Assembly (NCBI RefSeq): GCF_003856835.1
Contig: NZ_CP034145.1
Coordinates: 1,612,001 to 1,676,000 of the forward strand
Direction: 5' to 3'
Source of the DNA: Haloplanus aerogenes
GTDB taxonomy: Archaea; Halobacteriota; Halobacteria; Halobacteriales; Haloferacaceae
DNA length: 64,000 bases
The position numbers were made by a program, and so were the translations under genes. Positions 40,561-48,881 of the stretch are shown here, piece by piece; the first letter of the stretch is position 1, and every line of letters starts with the position of its first letter. The notes below the pieces were generated by a model. It was given only the letters and a program-made list of their open reading frames with translations. It was not told the DNA's origin and did not search any database.

Positions 40561-41613
40561 ATGACAAAACTCACACTCACTCGCCGCCGCCTGCTCGCCG
40601 GTCTCGGCACCATCGGTGTCGCTTCCGCCGGTGCCGGCCTCGGCACGACCGCCTACTTCTCCGACCAGGAGACGTTCGAGAACAACCAGTTGACCGCCGG
40701 CGAGTTCGACCTCAAGATGGACTGGCAGGTGACCTACACCGGGCCGAACGGCTTCGAGTACGTCACGGCGTCGCCGGACCAGCTGCAGAACGAAGATATC
40801 GATACGCTCGCGCGCGACAACCTGTTTCGCACGATTTCGGGCGCCGACGGCATTCGCGACCCCATCGACTCCCGCGACACCATCGCGAACCGGGCGTTTA
40901 GCTCCGACTACGACGACCTCACGGCGGATCAGCAAGCGACCGTCGAGGACGCGTTCCGGTCGCAGTTCGCCGACGTACCGCAGGACCTCTTCGAGATGCG
41001 GCCGATCATCGACCTCGACGACGTGAAACCCGGCGACAGCGGCTCGGTGTCGTTCAGCCTGCACCTGTTCGATAACCCCGGCTACATCTGGCTGAACGGC
41101 CGGCTCGTCGAGGCGCGAGAGAACGGCCACACCGAACCCGAAGGCGAGGACCCCGACACCGTCGGCCCCGCGGACGAGGTGTCGACGCTCCTCGACAACG
41201 ACGTGGAACTCTTGGACGAGATCCGAGTCACCGTCTGGTACGACCTCGACGGCGACGCCGAGGTGGACACTGACGAACCCGTCCTGCTCGGCGGGAACGC
41301 CGATCCGACCGCGAATCCGACGCTCCGGGACCTGTTCGGGCTCCTGTCGACGGGGAACGGGCTTCCCCTCGACGCCACGGCAGATCCGCAGGCCGGCGCC
41401 GTCGACCGCGCTTGCTTCGCCAACTCGACGACGTACTACGTCGGGGTCCTGTGGGAACTCCCCGTCGACCACGCCAACCAGATTCAGTCCGATGGCGTCA
41501 CCTTCGACCTCGGGTTCTACGCCGAGCAGTGCCGCCACAACGACGGTGCCGGGATGATAGACGCCGACGAAACCACCCCGTCCGAACCGGAGGTCGTGAC
41601 GGACGACGAGTGA
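40561..41613 (+). CDS. Secreted TasA-like (camelysin/SipW-substrate) protein
   Basis: 350 residues, the plain form of the family with no inserted domain. The leader LTRRRLLAGLGTIGVASAGAG then GLGTTAYFSDQETFENNQLTAGEFDLKMDW combines Tat-like RR with a SipW-type cleavage region. Key core motifs are VKPGDSGSVSFSLHLFDNPGYIWLNGRLVEARENG, IRVTVWYDLDGDAEVDTDEPVL and HANQIQSDGVTFDLGFYAEQCRHNDGAGM. Relatives (TasA in Bacillus, AbpA in Pyrobaculum) form extracellular fibres by strand exchange. Fibre assembly here is inferred from similarity and from the neighbouring SipW peptidase. Confidence 0.75.
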   Translation: MTKLTLTRRRLLAGLGTIGVASAGAGLGTTAYFSDQETFENNQLTAGEFDLKMDWQVTYTGPNGFEYVTASPDQLQNEDIDTLARDNLFRTISGADGIRDPIDSRDTIANRAFSSDYDDLTADQQATVEDAFRSQFADVPQDLFEMRPIIDLDDVKPGDSGSVSFSLHLFDNPGYIWLNGRLVEARENGHTEPEGEDPDTVGPADEVSTLLDNDVELLDEIRVTVWYDLDGDAEVDTDEPVLLGGNADPTANPTLRDLFGLLSTGNGLPLDATADPQAGAVDRACFANSTTYYVGVLWELPVDHANQIQSDGVTFDLGFYAEQCRHNDGAGMIDADETTPSEPEVVTDDE

Positions 41614-41650
41614 TCGCCGCTCGACGCGACGATTACTCGCTTCACCAGCG

Positions 41651-42484
41651 ATGGACCGGACTGACACGCCGCCGCTCTCGCGGCGACAGATCCTGTTGGG
41701 CCTCGGCGCCGTCGGCGTGAGCGCCGCCGGCGCCGGACTCGGCTCGGCGGGGTATCTCGCCGACAGCGAGCGCGCGCCCAACCTCACCGTCGCCGGCGGC
41801 CTCGACATCGCCGTCGGCTACCGGTCGACGTACAACGGCGACCTGCTGGGTGCCGCACCCGGCGGCACCGACCCCCGGGCGGACTGTGAGGCGGCCGGCC
41901 TCGTCGACGGCGACGGTGTGCCGGTCGTCGACCTCGCGGACGTGAAACCCGGTGACTGCGGGACGATCACGGCGGCGCTGCACGTCTGCGAGAACCCCTC
42001 GCGGCTCTGGCTCGCCGTCGATCTGGTCGACGCGGCCGAGAACACGTATCGGCCGGAGGAGATCATTGCGGGCGACGAGACCGCCGACGCGGGCGAACTG
42101 CAGGAGTTGGTCGAGGTGACGGTCTGGATCGACGCCGACGCCGACGGCGTCGTCGACGAGGCCGAACGCGTCGTCTACGAGGGCACGCTCGCGGGGCTGG
42201 CGACGGTGACGGCCTCGGGCGTCCTCCTGACGGCCGACGACGACGGTCCGACCTGCGCGGAGGGTATCGTCACCGTCTCGGTCGCGTGGTGTCTGCCGCT
42301 CGACGGCCCGGATCACAACCGCGCCATCACCGACACCGTCGCGTTCGACTGCCGGTTCGCGGCGGTCCAGTGCCGGCACGATCCGACCGGCTGGAACCCG
42401 TTCGGCGAGGGTGACGACCCGCCGTCGTCGACGGGCACAACTGGCAACGAAACGACGGCTCCGTCGGCCGATTCGGTCGGGTAG
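41651..42484 (+). CDS. Divergent TasA-like secreted protein
   Basis: 277 residues. Leader LSRRQILLGLGAVGVSAAGAGLGSAGYLADSER is like the neighbours but weaker at the SipW site. Core features remain (LADVKPGDCGTITAALHVCENPSRLWLAVDLV, VEVTVWIDADADGVVD, QCRHDPTGWNPF). Six or more cysteines suggest disulfides. The C-terminal tail is Ser/Thr-rich (STGTTGNETTAPSADS), possibly glycosylated. It starts 37 bp after the gene at 40561 and is probably co-transcribed. A minor or regulatory fibre subunit is one possible role. Confidence 0.65.
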   Translation: MDRTDTPPLSRRQILLGLGAVGVSAAGAGLGSAGYLADSERAPNLTVAGGLDIAVGYRSTYNGDLLGAAPGGTDPRADCEAAGLVDGDGVPVVDLADVKPGDCGTITAALHVCENPSRLWLAVDLVDAAENTYRPEEIIAGDETADAGELQELVEVTVWIDADADGVVDEAERVVYEGTLAGLATVTASGVLLTADDDGPTCAEGIVTVSVAWCLPLDGPDHNRAITDTVAFDCRFAAVQCRHDPTGWNPFGEGDDPPSSTGTTGNETTAPSADSVG

Positions 42485-42556
42485 GACGATCCTACTGTTG
42501 CCGAACGAAGGGTACGGAAGCTATACCTAATCCCCATCGCCGCGCACTGTCGCGGT

Positions 42557-42627
42557 AACCCACGTTGGATGCGGGTTTCCGGCGCTGCCGGAAGCCGGTT
42601 ACGGCGGTTCGACTCCGCCGGTGGGTC
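42557..42627 (+). promoter_or_regulatory. Conserved three-way-junction leader (copy 2)
   Basis: Closing stem ACCCAC (42558-42563)/GTGGGT (42621-42626), hairpin CCGGC-GCT-GCCGG (42579-42591) and hairpin GGCGG-TTCGACT-CCGCC (42603-42619). A TATA-like GCTATACCT lies about 40 bp upstream, and the structure ends about 20 nt before ATG 42646. The hairpin loops match copy 1 while the first stem differs in sequence. Confidence 0.55.
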
Positions 42628-42645
42628 TCCCCCCCGGAAACTTCA

Positions 42646-43464
42646 ATGACACACGGTTCACCACTCACACGACGGGAAATTCTGGCCGCCATCGGTGGCG
42701 TCGGCCTCCTCGCGGCCGGGCCGCGGGTAGCCGGCGCCCTCGGCTCCGACCCGTCGTTTACGCAGTACACGTACGCGCAGACGTCCGGCCCGGACCTCCG
42801 GGTCGCGTGGTACGAGCGGTACAACGGCGTCCTGCAGGAGGAGAGCAACCTCTTTTCCGACGGGCCGCCGCTGACGAACTCCTCCGACGCGTTCAACCAG
42901 TCGGGGGACGCCGGTCGCTTCGTCGACGTGACGGGGACGGACGCCGTCGCCACGGGGCCAGTCCTCTCCATCCCCAACGCCCAGCCGGGCGACGAGGGGC
43001 TCCTGCTGATCGGCCTCCGGGCCGAGGACGCTGCCGCCCGCGTCTGGCTCAGCGTCAGCGCGTACGATTTCGCCGAGAACTCGCTCGTCGAACCGGAGCG
43101 AGCCGAGGGCGACACCGACGACGAGGGTGAACTGCAGGACTACGTCGACGTGGAATGCTGGTACGACACCGGCCGCCTCGGCGTCGGTGGCTGCAACGGC
43201 GAGCGGGATTTCACCGAAGAGGCCGTCGTCGCCGCCGGCACGCTGGCCGAGGTGAGCGACGCCCTCACCGGCGGCGTCCCGCTCGATTTCGGCCTCGTGG
43301 GCGACGCCTGCATCGAGGCGGACACGCAACGCTGTCTCGCGCTTCGCTGGCGCATCGACCCCGCGGTGACGAACGTCATCCAGAGCGACTCCGCCAGCCT
43401 CGACATCGCCTTCGCGGCCACGACGTGTGACGACGCGACGAACCCCTTCGGAGGCGAGCGATGA
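42646..43464 (+). CDS. TasA-like secreted protein, first gene of the SipW operon
   Basis: 272 residues from ATG 42646. Leader LTRREILAAIGGVGLLAAGPRVAGALG has the RR-type motif but no clear SipW FSD site. The body has the family pattern (LSIPNAQPGDEGLLLIGLRAEDAAARVWLSVSAYDFAENSLVEPE, YVDVECWYDTGRLG, QRCLALRWRIDPAVTNVIQSDSASLDIAFAATTCDDATNPF). A long structured leader precedes it. Its stop overlaps the next start (ATGA), so the four genes 42646-46890 form a tight operon. Confidence 0.65.
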   Translation: MTHGSPLTRREILAAIGGVGLLAAGPRVAGALGSDPSFTQYTYAQTSGPDLRVAWYERYNGVLQEESNLFSDGPPLTNSSDAFNQSGDAGRFVDVTGTDAVATGPVLSIPNAQPGDEGLLLIGLRAEDAAARVWLSVSAYDFAENSLVEPERAEGDTDDEGELQDYVDVECWYDTGRLGVGGCNGERDFTEEAVVAAGTLAEVSDALTGGVPLDFGLVGDACIEADTQRCLALRWRIDPAVTNVIQSDSASLDIAFAATTCDDATNPFGGER

Positions 43465-44642
43465 GCGGCGACGACGGCCTCCGGATGAACCGCCGGCGCC
43501 TGCTGACCGCTATCTCGACCGTCGGCGCTGTCGGCGCGCTGACCGGACGCGGCGCCGCCGCGTACCTGACCGACCGCGAGGCGTTCGCCGATAACCGCAT
43601 GACTGCGGGGTCGGTGACCCTCGCCACAGACGGCGTCGACACCGGACAGGCGAGTCTCGGGTTCACTATCGACGACTACGGCTTCGCGAACCGCGACGCG
43701 GAGACGGTCTGTCTCGGCCTCGGCGAGGACTCGAACCCCGGCTGGGTGTGGATTCGGGCCTGTCCCGACCAGTCCGTCTTCGAAGACGCTCTCGACGCCA
43801 GCCTGACCGTCGACGACGAGACGGTTTACTCGGGATCACTCGGCGGCCTCTTCGCGTATCTCTCCGGATCGGACGGCGGCGGCGTCCTCCTCACGGCCCT
43901 CGCGGGCGACGGCGACCCCGTCAATCCCGGCGCGGACAGCGCAGTCTGTCTCACGGTCGCCATCTGGGCGCCGACGACGCTCGCGGACGAACCCGGCACC
44001 GTCCGAGCGCTGAAGGCGGCGTCGCCGTTCACGGTGATCATCGACGCCTACGCCGAGCAGTCCCGACACGTGCCGACGCCGCGGCGACCGGTCGCGGGGT
44101 TGAATCCCTCGTTCACGTTCCCCGCGTGTGAACCGACGGGCGGGAGCGAAGGCGACGAGGACGGCGACGGCTACGCCATCAGCAACGTCTCACTGTGTGC
44201 ATCGGGGCCGGTCGATCCGTCCGGGATCACGTGGACGGTCCTCGACCCCGACACGGGCACGCCTGTGACCGGGAGCGTCGACGAACCGTTCGCTGTGCGG
44301 ATCGAATCGACCGAACCGATCCAGTACGCCGTCGTCAAGGCGGGGCCGGAGTACCGGCGCTTCGACGTCGGCGGCGCGACGACGTTCACCGTCACCTCGA
44401 CGGGTGGGACGCTCCTCGACGTGCCGAAGAACTTCGCCCGATGTGCCTGCGAGGGCGACGGCGTCAAACTCGACTGGCTCGATACGACCGACGCCTTCGG
44501 GACACCCGTCGCGCTGTCGTGTGGTGACGAATCGGGTGGCAAGCCACCGGAGGACGACGCGAGTGGTGAGGAACCGACCGGGAGCGACGGTGCGCCCGAG
44601 ACGAGTGGCGGCGGCAGTCCGCCGAACGGAGACGACAAATGA
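43461..44642 (+). CDS. SipW-type secreted protein with C-terminal Ig-like region
   Basis: 393 residues. Leader MNRRRLLTAISTVGAVGALTGRGAAAYLTDREAFADNRMTAGSV ends in a SipW-type site. A TasA-like core runs to about residue 215 (SNPGWVWIRACPDQS, ATSPFTVIIDAYAEQSRHVPTP). The rest is a second domain (about 245-345, WTVLDPDTGTPVTGSVDEPFAVRI then YAVVKAGPEYRRFDVGGATTFTVTSTGG) and a low-complexity tail. It overlaps the genes on both sides (ATGA). It could be an anchor or cap for the fibre; this is inference. Confidence 0.65.
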   Translation: MSGDDGLRMNRRRLLTAISTVGAVGALTGRGAAAYLTDREAFADNRMTAGSVTLATDGVDTGQASLGFTIDDYGFANRDAETVCLGLGEDSNPGWVWIRACPDQSVFEDALDASLTVDDETVYSGSLGGLFAYLSGSDGGGVLLTALAGDGDPVNPGADSAVCLTVAIWAPTTLADEPGTVRALKAASPFTVIIDAYAEQSRHVPTPRRPVAGLNPSFTFPACEPTGGSEGDEDGDGYAISNVSLCASGPVDPSGITWTVLDPDTGTPVTGSVDEPFAVRIESTEPIQYAVVKAGPEYRRFDVGGATTFTVTSTGGTLLDVPKNFARCACEGDGVKLDWLDTTDAFGTPVALSCGDESGGKPPEDDASGEEPTGSDGAPETSGGGSPPNGDDK

Positions 44643-45802
44643 CACCAAACATTCGGCAGATGCTGGAGCCCCGGACGATCGGACGAGCGTTGCTCGTCGT
44701 CGTCTTGCTGGCTCTGATCGCCCCCTTCGTCGTGTACGCGGTCCCGGCGACCGTCGGCGGCGAGGCGAGTTACGTGGTCCTGACGGCCAGCATGACGCCG
44801 GCCATCGCGCCGGGTGACGTGGTCGTCGTCGACGCCGTGCCCGCACGGGACGTGCGCGTCGGTGACGTCATCGTGTTCGAACAGCAGGCAGGCGATTCCA
44901 TCCCGATCACGCACCGCGTGATCGCGGTCGACCGCCCGGCCGACGCTCCGCCAGAGTTCCGGACGAAGGGTGACGCGAACGAGGACGCGGACCTGTCTCC
45001 CGTGACACCCGACCGTCTGGTCGGCCGGGTCATGCTCACCATCCCGCTGATCGGGCACGTCATCCAGTTCGTCGGGACGCCCGCCGGATTCGTCGCGCTC
45101 GTGGTCCTCCCGCTCGGCCTGCTGGTCGTCTCCGAAGTCGTCGACCTGCTCCGGTCGGGACGGTCCGGTAACGTGGTCGCGAGCGACGGTGACGACGGTG
45201 GTGCTGTCTCGACGGCCGACGCCACTGTCGACGACGCGGCCCAGCCAACCGCCACCCCCGCGGACGATCAGGTCGTGATCACGCCCGCCGATCTGACGCT
45301 GACGAGCGTGGCGCTCGGCGCCTTCGCCGTCTACGCCGGCTACGCGGCCCTGCAGAACACGACGACCGTCTCGGTGACGCTCGCCGTCGCCGTCGGGGCG
45401 CTCTTTGCCCTCGCGGCTGGCATCCGCCTGTTCGGGCTCGCTGACGAGGGTATCGATGCCGGTACCGTGTCGGCCGCCGCCCCGTCCGTGTACATCCACG
45501 ACGCCCGCCCGCCCGGCCCGACCGTCGACGTGGCGTCGCCGGCCGACCTGCGAGCCATCGCTGGCGCGCTCGGTCGACCCGTCCTGCGCGACGACGGCGA
45601 CCGGTACGTCGTCCTCGACGGCTCGGTCACGTACGCCTGCGACGTGCCGGCGGAGCGTGACTGCGAGGACGCAGTCGAGGAGCATCCCGACACCGAACCG
45701 ATGGTCGACACCGATTCGAGCGTCGTGCCGGCAGCGGCGTCGGCGTCGGAGTCGGCCACGCCCTCGTCCGCATCCCCGAACTCAGGTGGTGCCGGCCGAT
45801 GA
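44639..45802 (+). CDS. sipW: SipW-like signal peptidase I (ER/archaeal S26B type)
   Basis: 387 residues. TM1 (about 16-36) precedes the peptidase domain, whose nucleophile is in LTASMTPAIAPGDVVVVD (Ser about 49). The second catalytic position is His in ITHRVIAV, as in the ER/SipW subgroup rather than Lys-type LepB. The RTKGDANEDAD motif is present. Further TMs (about 140-160, 222-242, 245-265) and a Ser/Ala-rich tail follow. It should cleave the leaders of the flanking FSD-type proteins. It overlaps both neighbours by 4 bp. Confidence 0.85.
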   Translation: MTPNIRQMLEPRTIGRALLVVVLLALIAPFVVYAVPATVGGEASYVVLTASMTPAIAPGDVVVVDAVPARDVRVGDVIVFEQQAGDSIPITHRVIAVDRPADAPPEFRTKGDANEDADLSPVTPDRLVGRVMLTIPLIGHVIQFVGTPAGFVALVVLPLGLLVVSEVVDLLRSGRSGNVVASDGDDGGAVSTADATVDDAAQPTATPADDQVVITPADLTLTSVALGAFAVYAGYAALQNTTTVSVTLAVAVGALFALAAGIRLFGLADEGIDAGTVSAAAPSVYIHDARPPGPTVDVASPADLRAIAGALGRPVLRDDGDRYVVLDGSVTYACDVPAERDCEDAVEEHPDTEPMVDTDSSVVPAAASASESATPSSASPNSGGAGR

Positions 45803-46890
45803 CGGCGGCCGACCGCCGGGTGTTCCTGCCCGTCCTCGTCGCCTGCTGGCTGACGTTCGCGGCCGCGTTCGGCGGCGCCTACACCCTCGCGGTGTTCAGC
45901 GACACTGGCAACGTGGACGCCACCGTCGACGTGTCGGGCCTGCCGGTGATCGAACCGGTCGTGCCGCCGACGCCGCCCTCGGTCGGGGGCTTCGCTGCGG
46001 GCAACGACTCCGGCAACGCGACGGTGGCCGGCTTCTCGACGCCCGGCAACGCGCCCGGTCCAGCCGCACCGACCGGGTCGTCCGGCGGCGGTTCGGCTGC
46101 CGGCGATGCGCCGACGCTATCGAGCGACAGCGAGTTGGACTCCGCGCCACCTGCACCCACGTCCGCCGGGGACGACACCGACGGTGGTGATGGGAGCGGC
46201 GACGGTGACAGCGACACCGATACCGGTTCCGAGACGGGAGACGACGAGTCGAACGTCGGCACCGGCGACGGTGCTGCGTCCGGCGACGACACCGACACCA
46301 GTGACGCCGCGGAGACGTCCGATGCCGACGGATCGAACGACGATTCGACGGACGGCACCGAATCGGCGGGCGATAGCACGACCGGGGACGGTGACGACAC
46401 GGACACGTCGAGTGACGGCGATTCGACTGGCGACGGTGACGGCGATTCGACTGGCGACGGTGACGGCGATTCGACTGGCGACGGTGACGGCGATTCGACT
46501 GGCGACGGTGACGGCGATTCGACTGGCGACGGTGACGGCACCGACGGTGGCTCGGACGACGATACCGGCGGCTCGACCGACGGGAGTTCGAGCGACGGTG
46601 GATCGGACGACAGCGATTCGGACAGCAGTTCGGACGACGGGTCCAGCGATAGCGGGTCCAGTGCTGGCGACTCGGATGACGGTAGTTCGAGCGACAGCGA
46701 TTCGAGCAGCGATTCGAGCGACGGCGATTCCGGGAGCGACTCGGGAAGTTCGAGTGATGGCGATTCGGACAGCAGTTCGGACAGTGGCAGTTCGAGCAGT
46801 GGCGATTCCGGCGGTTCGAGCGGCGGCGACTCGGGTGGTAGCGATTCCAGTGGCAGCGATTCTGGCGGCAGCGACTCGAGTACCGATTAG
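45799..46890 (+). CDS. Ser/Asp/Gly-repeat surface protein with SipW-type leader
   Basis: 363 residues. An N-terminal TM (about 8-30, PVLVACWLTFAAAFGGAY) ends in TLAVFSDTGNVDATV, a SipW-type cleavage site. A Pro-rich linker follows, then about 250 residues almost entirely Asp, Ser, Gly and Thr, with DGDGDSTG repeats. The tail resembles Ser/Asp-rich stalks of surface adhesins, is very acidic and could be glycosylated. It is the last gene of the ATGA-linked operon. It may be an anchor or matrix-filling component. Stop codons of this gene and of the convergent mptE overlap. Confidence 0.65.
   Translation: MTAADRRVFLPVLVACWLTFAAAFGGAYTLAVFSDTGNVDATVDVSGLPVIEPVVPPTPPSVGGFAAGNDSGNATVAGFSTPGNAPGPAAPTGSSGGGSAAGDAPTLSSDSELDSAPPAPTSAGDDTDGGDGSGDGDSDTDTGSETGDDESNVGTGDGAASGDDTDTSDAAETSDADGSNDDSTDGTESAGDSTTGDGDDTDTSSDGDSTGDGDGDSTGDGDGDSTGDGDGDSTGDGDGDSTGDGDGTDGGSDDDTGGSTDGSSSDGGSDDSDSDSSSDDGSSDSGSSAGDSDDGSSSDSDSSSDSSDGDSGSDSGSSSDGDSDSSSDSGSSSSGDSGGSSGGDSGGSDSSGSDSGGSDSSTD
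46417..46536 (+). repeat. Five perfect 24-bp tandem repeats in the Ser/Asp-rich gene
   Basis: Unit GGCGATTCGACTGGCGACGG + TGAC is repeated five times without a change (46417-46440, -46464, -46488, -46512, -46536), each encoding GDSTGDGD. Perfect repeats of this kind often vary in copy number between strains. Confidence 0.9.
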
Positions 46891-47564
46891 ATCGGCTCGA
46901 TAGCGTCTCGCCGACCGTCGAGGACGGCGAACGCCTCGCCGCGACGGCGTTCGAGCCAGTGGAGCAACCGTTCGGCCCACAGCAGTTTCTGCCGTTTCAC
47001 TGCGCCGACGCTCTCGTCGTCGAAGTCCCACCCCGGGAACCGGAGTGACGCGGCGTCGAAGGCGTCCGCGAGGAAAGCTCCCCGGTCGCCGTCCGTGAAC
47101 CCACCGTAGTTTCGGACCGGTCCGCGGGGTTCGGCCTGTGTCGTCGGCAGGACGTGTTCCCCCTCGAAGCGCGGGACCCAGCGCTCGATTGCGGGGATAT
47201 TGTCGCCGTGGGCGTGGACCGCGACTGGGACGCCCTCGCGGGTCAACTGGCGGGCGGTGGCGGGCGTCTTGTCCAGATCGGTCACCATCAGATCGACGGC
47301 GACGCCGGCCTCGCGGAGATGGTCGGCGGCCGTCGAGGCGGCGATCACCACGTCCGCGTCGGCGGCGATACTGGTTTCGTCGACGAGTGAGGGACCGGCA
47401 CCGGCGACGGCGACGGTGGCGCCCTCGATCCGGTCGAGTCGCGATTCGTCGAAGCGGGTCACGAGGTCGGCGAGGCGGTCACGGGCCCGTTCGTCGGCCG
47501 AGCGGTCGTAGCCGAAGTCCGCGAGGATGCGCTCGTACACCGGGTGCCACGTCCGATAGTTCAT
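46887..47564 (-). CDS. mptE: 6-hydroxymethylpterin diphosphokinase (archaeal MptE)
   Basis: 225 residues from ATG 47564 (a longer frame to 47633 is not needed). Archaeal MptE-type features are MNYRTWHPVYERILADFGYDR, AVAGAGPSLVDE, VIAASTAADHL, MVTDLDKTPAT, AHGDNIP, NYGGFTDGDRGAFLADAFDA. It transfers pyrophosphate from ATP to 6-hydroxymethyl-dihydropterin, the step before dihydropteroate synthase. folP follows on the same strand about 140 bp upstream, so the pair supplies folate or methanopterin-type cofactor synthesis. Confidence 0.85.
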   Translation of the reverse strand: MNYRTWHPVYERILADFGYDRSADERARDRLADLVTRFDESRLDRIEGATVAVAGAGPSLVDETSIAADADVVIAASTAADHLREAGVAVDLMVTDLDKTPATARQLTREGVPVAVHAHGDNIPAIERWVPRFEGEHVLPTTQAEPRGPVRNYGGFTDGDRGAFLADAFDAASLRFPGWDFDDESVGAVKRQKLLWAERLLHWLERRRGEAFAVLDGRRDAIEPI

Positions 47565-47702
47565 CGCTCGGTCACCGAGACACCCGTCGCTGGTCGGGTA
47601 ACAATAAGACCACAATAGCCGGCACGACACCAAGTACCCCTACCCGTGTGCCGCACCGGCTTCCACGCCGTTTGTTTCGAAGCGTCTGGCATAAGCTTTC
47701 TC

Positions 47703-48845
47703 TTACTCGATACTCTCACCGATAGCGGCCAGCGCCGCGTCTAAGGCGTCCGAGCGCCCCGTTGCAGCCTCGACGATGCCGTCGAGGTCTGCAGGCGTCC
47801 CGACCAGCAGGCGGCGGTCGCTTTCGCCGCCCGTGACAGTTACGGGAGTCGACCGGGCGGCGTCGGCGAGCATGTCACGTTCGGCGAGCGAGAGCCCCGA
47901 GAGTTCGAACACCCGGCCGACGCCGCGCCGGGCGGCTGCTGCGGTGCCGTCGAGGCGGTCGAGATGGCGCTCCATCTCCCCGACGGTCGTCACGTCGAGT
48001 TCCTCGACAGCCACGTCGTCCGTCGATCGGAGGCGCTCCCGTGCGAAGGCATTCCCGACGAGAGCGGCGTCCCGCGTTTCCGCCACGTCGTGCGTGCGGA
48101 TCACGTGGGCGCCGCGTTCGACGGCCATCGACGTGGCGGCGAGGCTGACGGGCAGGGCTTCCTCGGTCGAGCGCCCGGCGATGTCGCGCAGGAAGTTCTT
48201 CCGATTGATCGAGACGAGGATCGGTCGGTCGAGAGCGCGGAACTCGCGGAGACGACGGAAGGTCTCGCGGTCGTCGTCGAGTGTCTTCGCCTCGCTCCAT
48301 CCGCCGAACGCGGGGTCGACGATGGTCTTGTCGGTGAGGCCCTCGCGCTCGAGGGCGTCGTAGATGTCGTCCACGGCTTCGACAGCGCCGGGACGGGCCA
48401 GATCCGGCGGGCTGGCCATCTTTACGACCGCCACGTCGCGTTCGGCACAGACCCGGGGCATCTCCGGATCGGCGAAGCCGCAGATGTCGTTTACCATGTC
48501 GAAGCCGGCGTCGAGCGCCGCTTCGGCCACCTCGTGATAGCGCGTCTCGATGGAGAAGACGGCGTCGCCGGTGACGCTCTGGATGGCCTCGACGGCGGTG
48601 TCGAGGCGGTCGAGTTCCTCCTCGGCCGAGAGCACCTCGAAGCGCTTGTTCGCGGATTCGAGCCCTACGTCGACGATGTCGGCCCCCTCACCGATCAGGT
48701 CCTCGTCGACGTAGGCGGCGGCCTCGCCGGGGTCGTCGAAGACGCTCGGCTCGTACGGCGACTCCTCGCTGACGTTCAGCACGCCCATGATCCGCGGCGG
48801 ATAGTCGTCACCGATGCCGAGGCCCGCGGCGTCCACGTTTCGCAT
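47703..48845 (-). CDS. folP: Dihydropteroate synthase-like protein
   Basis: 380 residues from ATG 48845 (48872 also possible). TIM-barrel DHPS motifs: PRIMGVLNVSEESPYEP, GADIVDVGLESAN, FSIETRYHEVAEAALDAGFDMVNDICGFADPEM, VDPAFGGWSEAK, ISINRKNFLRDI-like VSINRKNFLR, GAHVIRTHDVAETRDA. It couples a pterin pyrophosphate with p-aminobenzoate (or a related amine). A C-terminal extension of about 80 residues goes past the usual barrel. Neighbour mptE makes the pterin substrate. Confidence 0.88.
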   Translation of the reverse strand: MRNVDAAGLGIGDDYPPRIMGVLNVSEESPYEPSVFDDPGEAAAYVDEDLIGEGADIVDVGLESANKRFEVLSAEEELDRLDTAVEAIQSVTGDAVFSIETRYHEVAEAALDAGFDMVNDICGFADPEMPRVCAERDVAVVKMASPPDLARPGAVEAVDDIYDALEREGLTDKTIVDPAFGGWSEAKTLDDDRETFRRLREFRALDRPILVSINRKNFLRDIAGRSTEEALPVSLAATSMAVERGAHVIRTHDVAETRDAALVGNAFARERLRSTDDVAVEELDVTTVGEMERHLDRLDGTAAAARRGVGRVFELSGLSLAERDMLADAARSTPVTVTGGESDRRLLVGTPADLDGIVEAATGRSDALDAALAAIGESIE

Positions 48846-48881
48846 GAGCGGCTGTGAGGGCGCGACGACCATATGCGGACC

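Noticed and set aside
42558-42626. tRNA-like 3' half (T-arm-like GGCGGTTCGACTCCGCC followed by 7 pairing bases)
   Set aside because: The total is 69 nt with no proper D-arm or anticodon arm, and the same design at 40479 differs in the middle; a leader RNA is the better reading.
46106-46903. Arg/Thr-rich frame inside the Ser/Asp-repeat gene
   Set aside because: It is the +1 reading of the DGDGDSTG repeats and has no start signals or homology.
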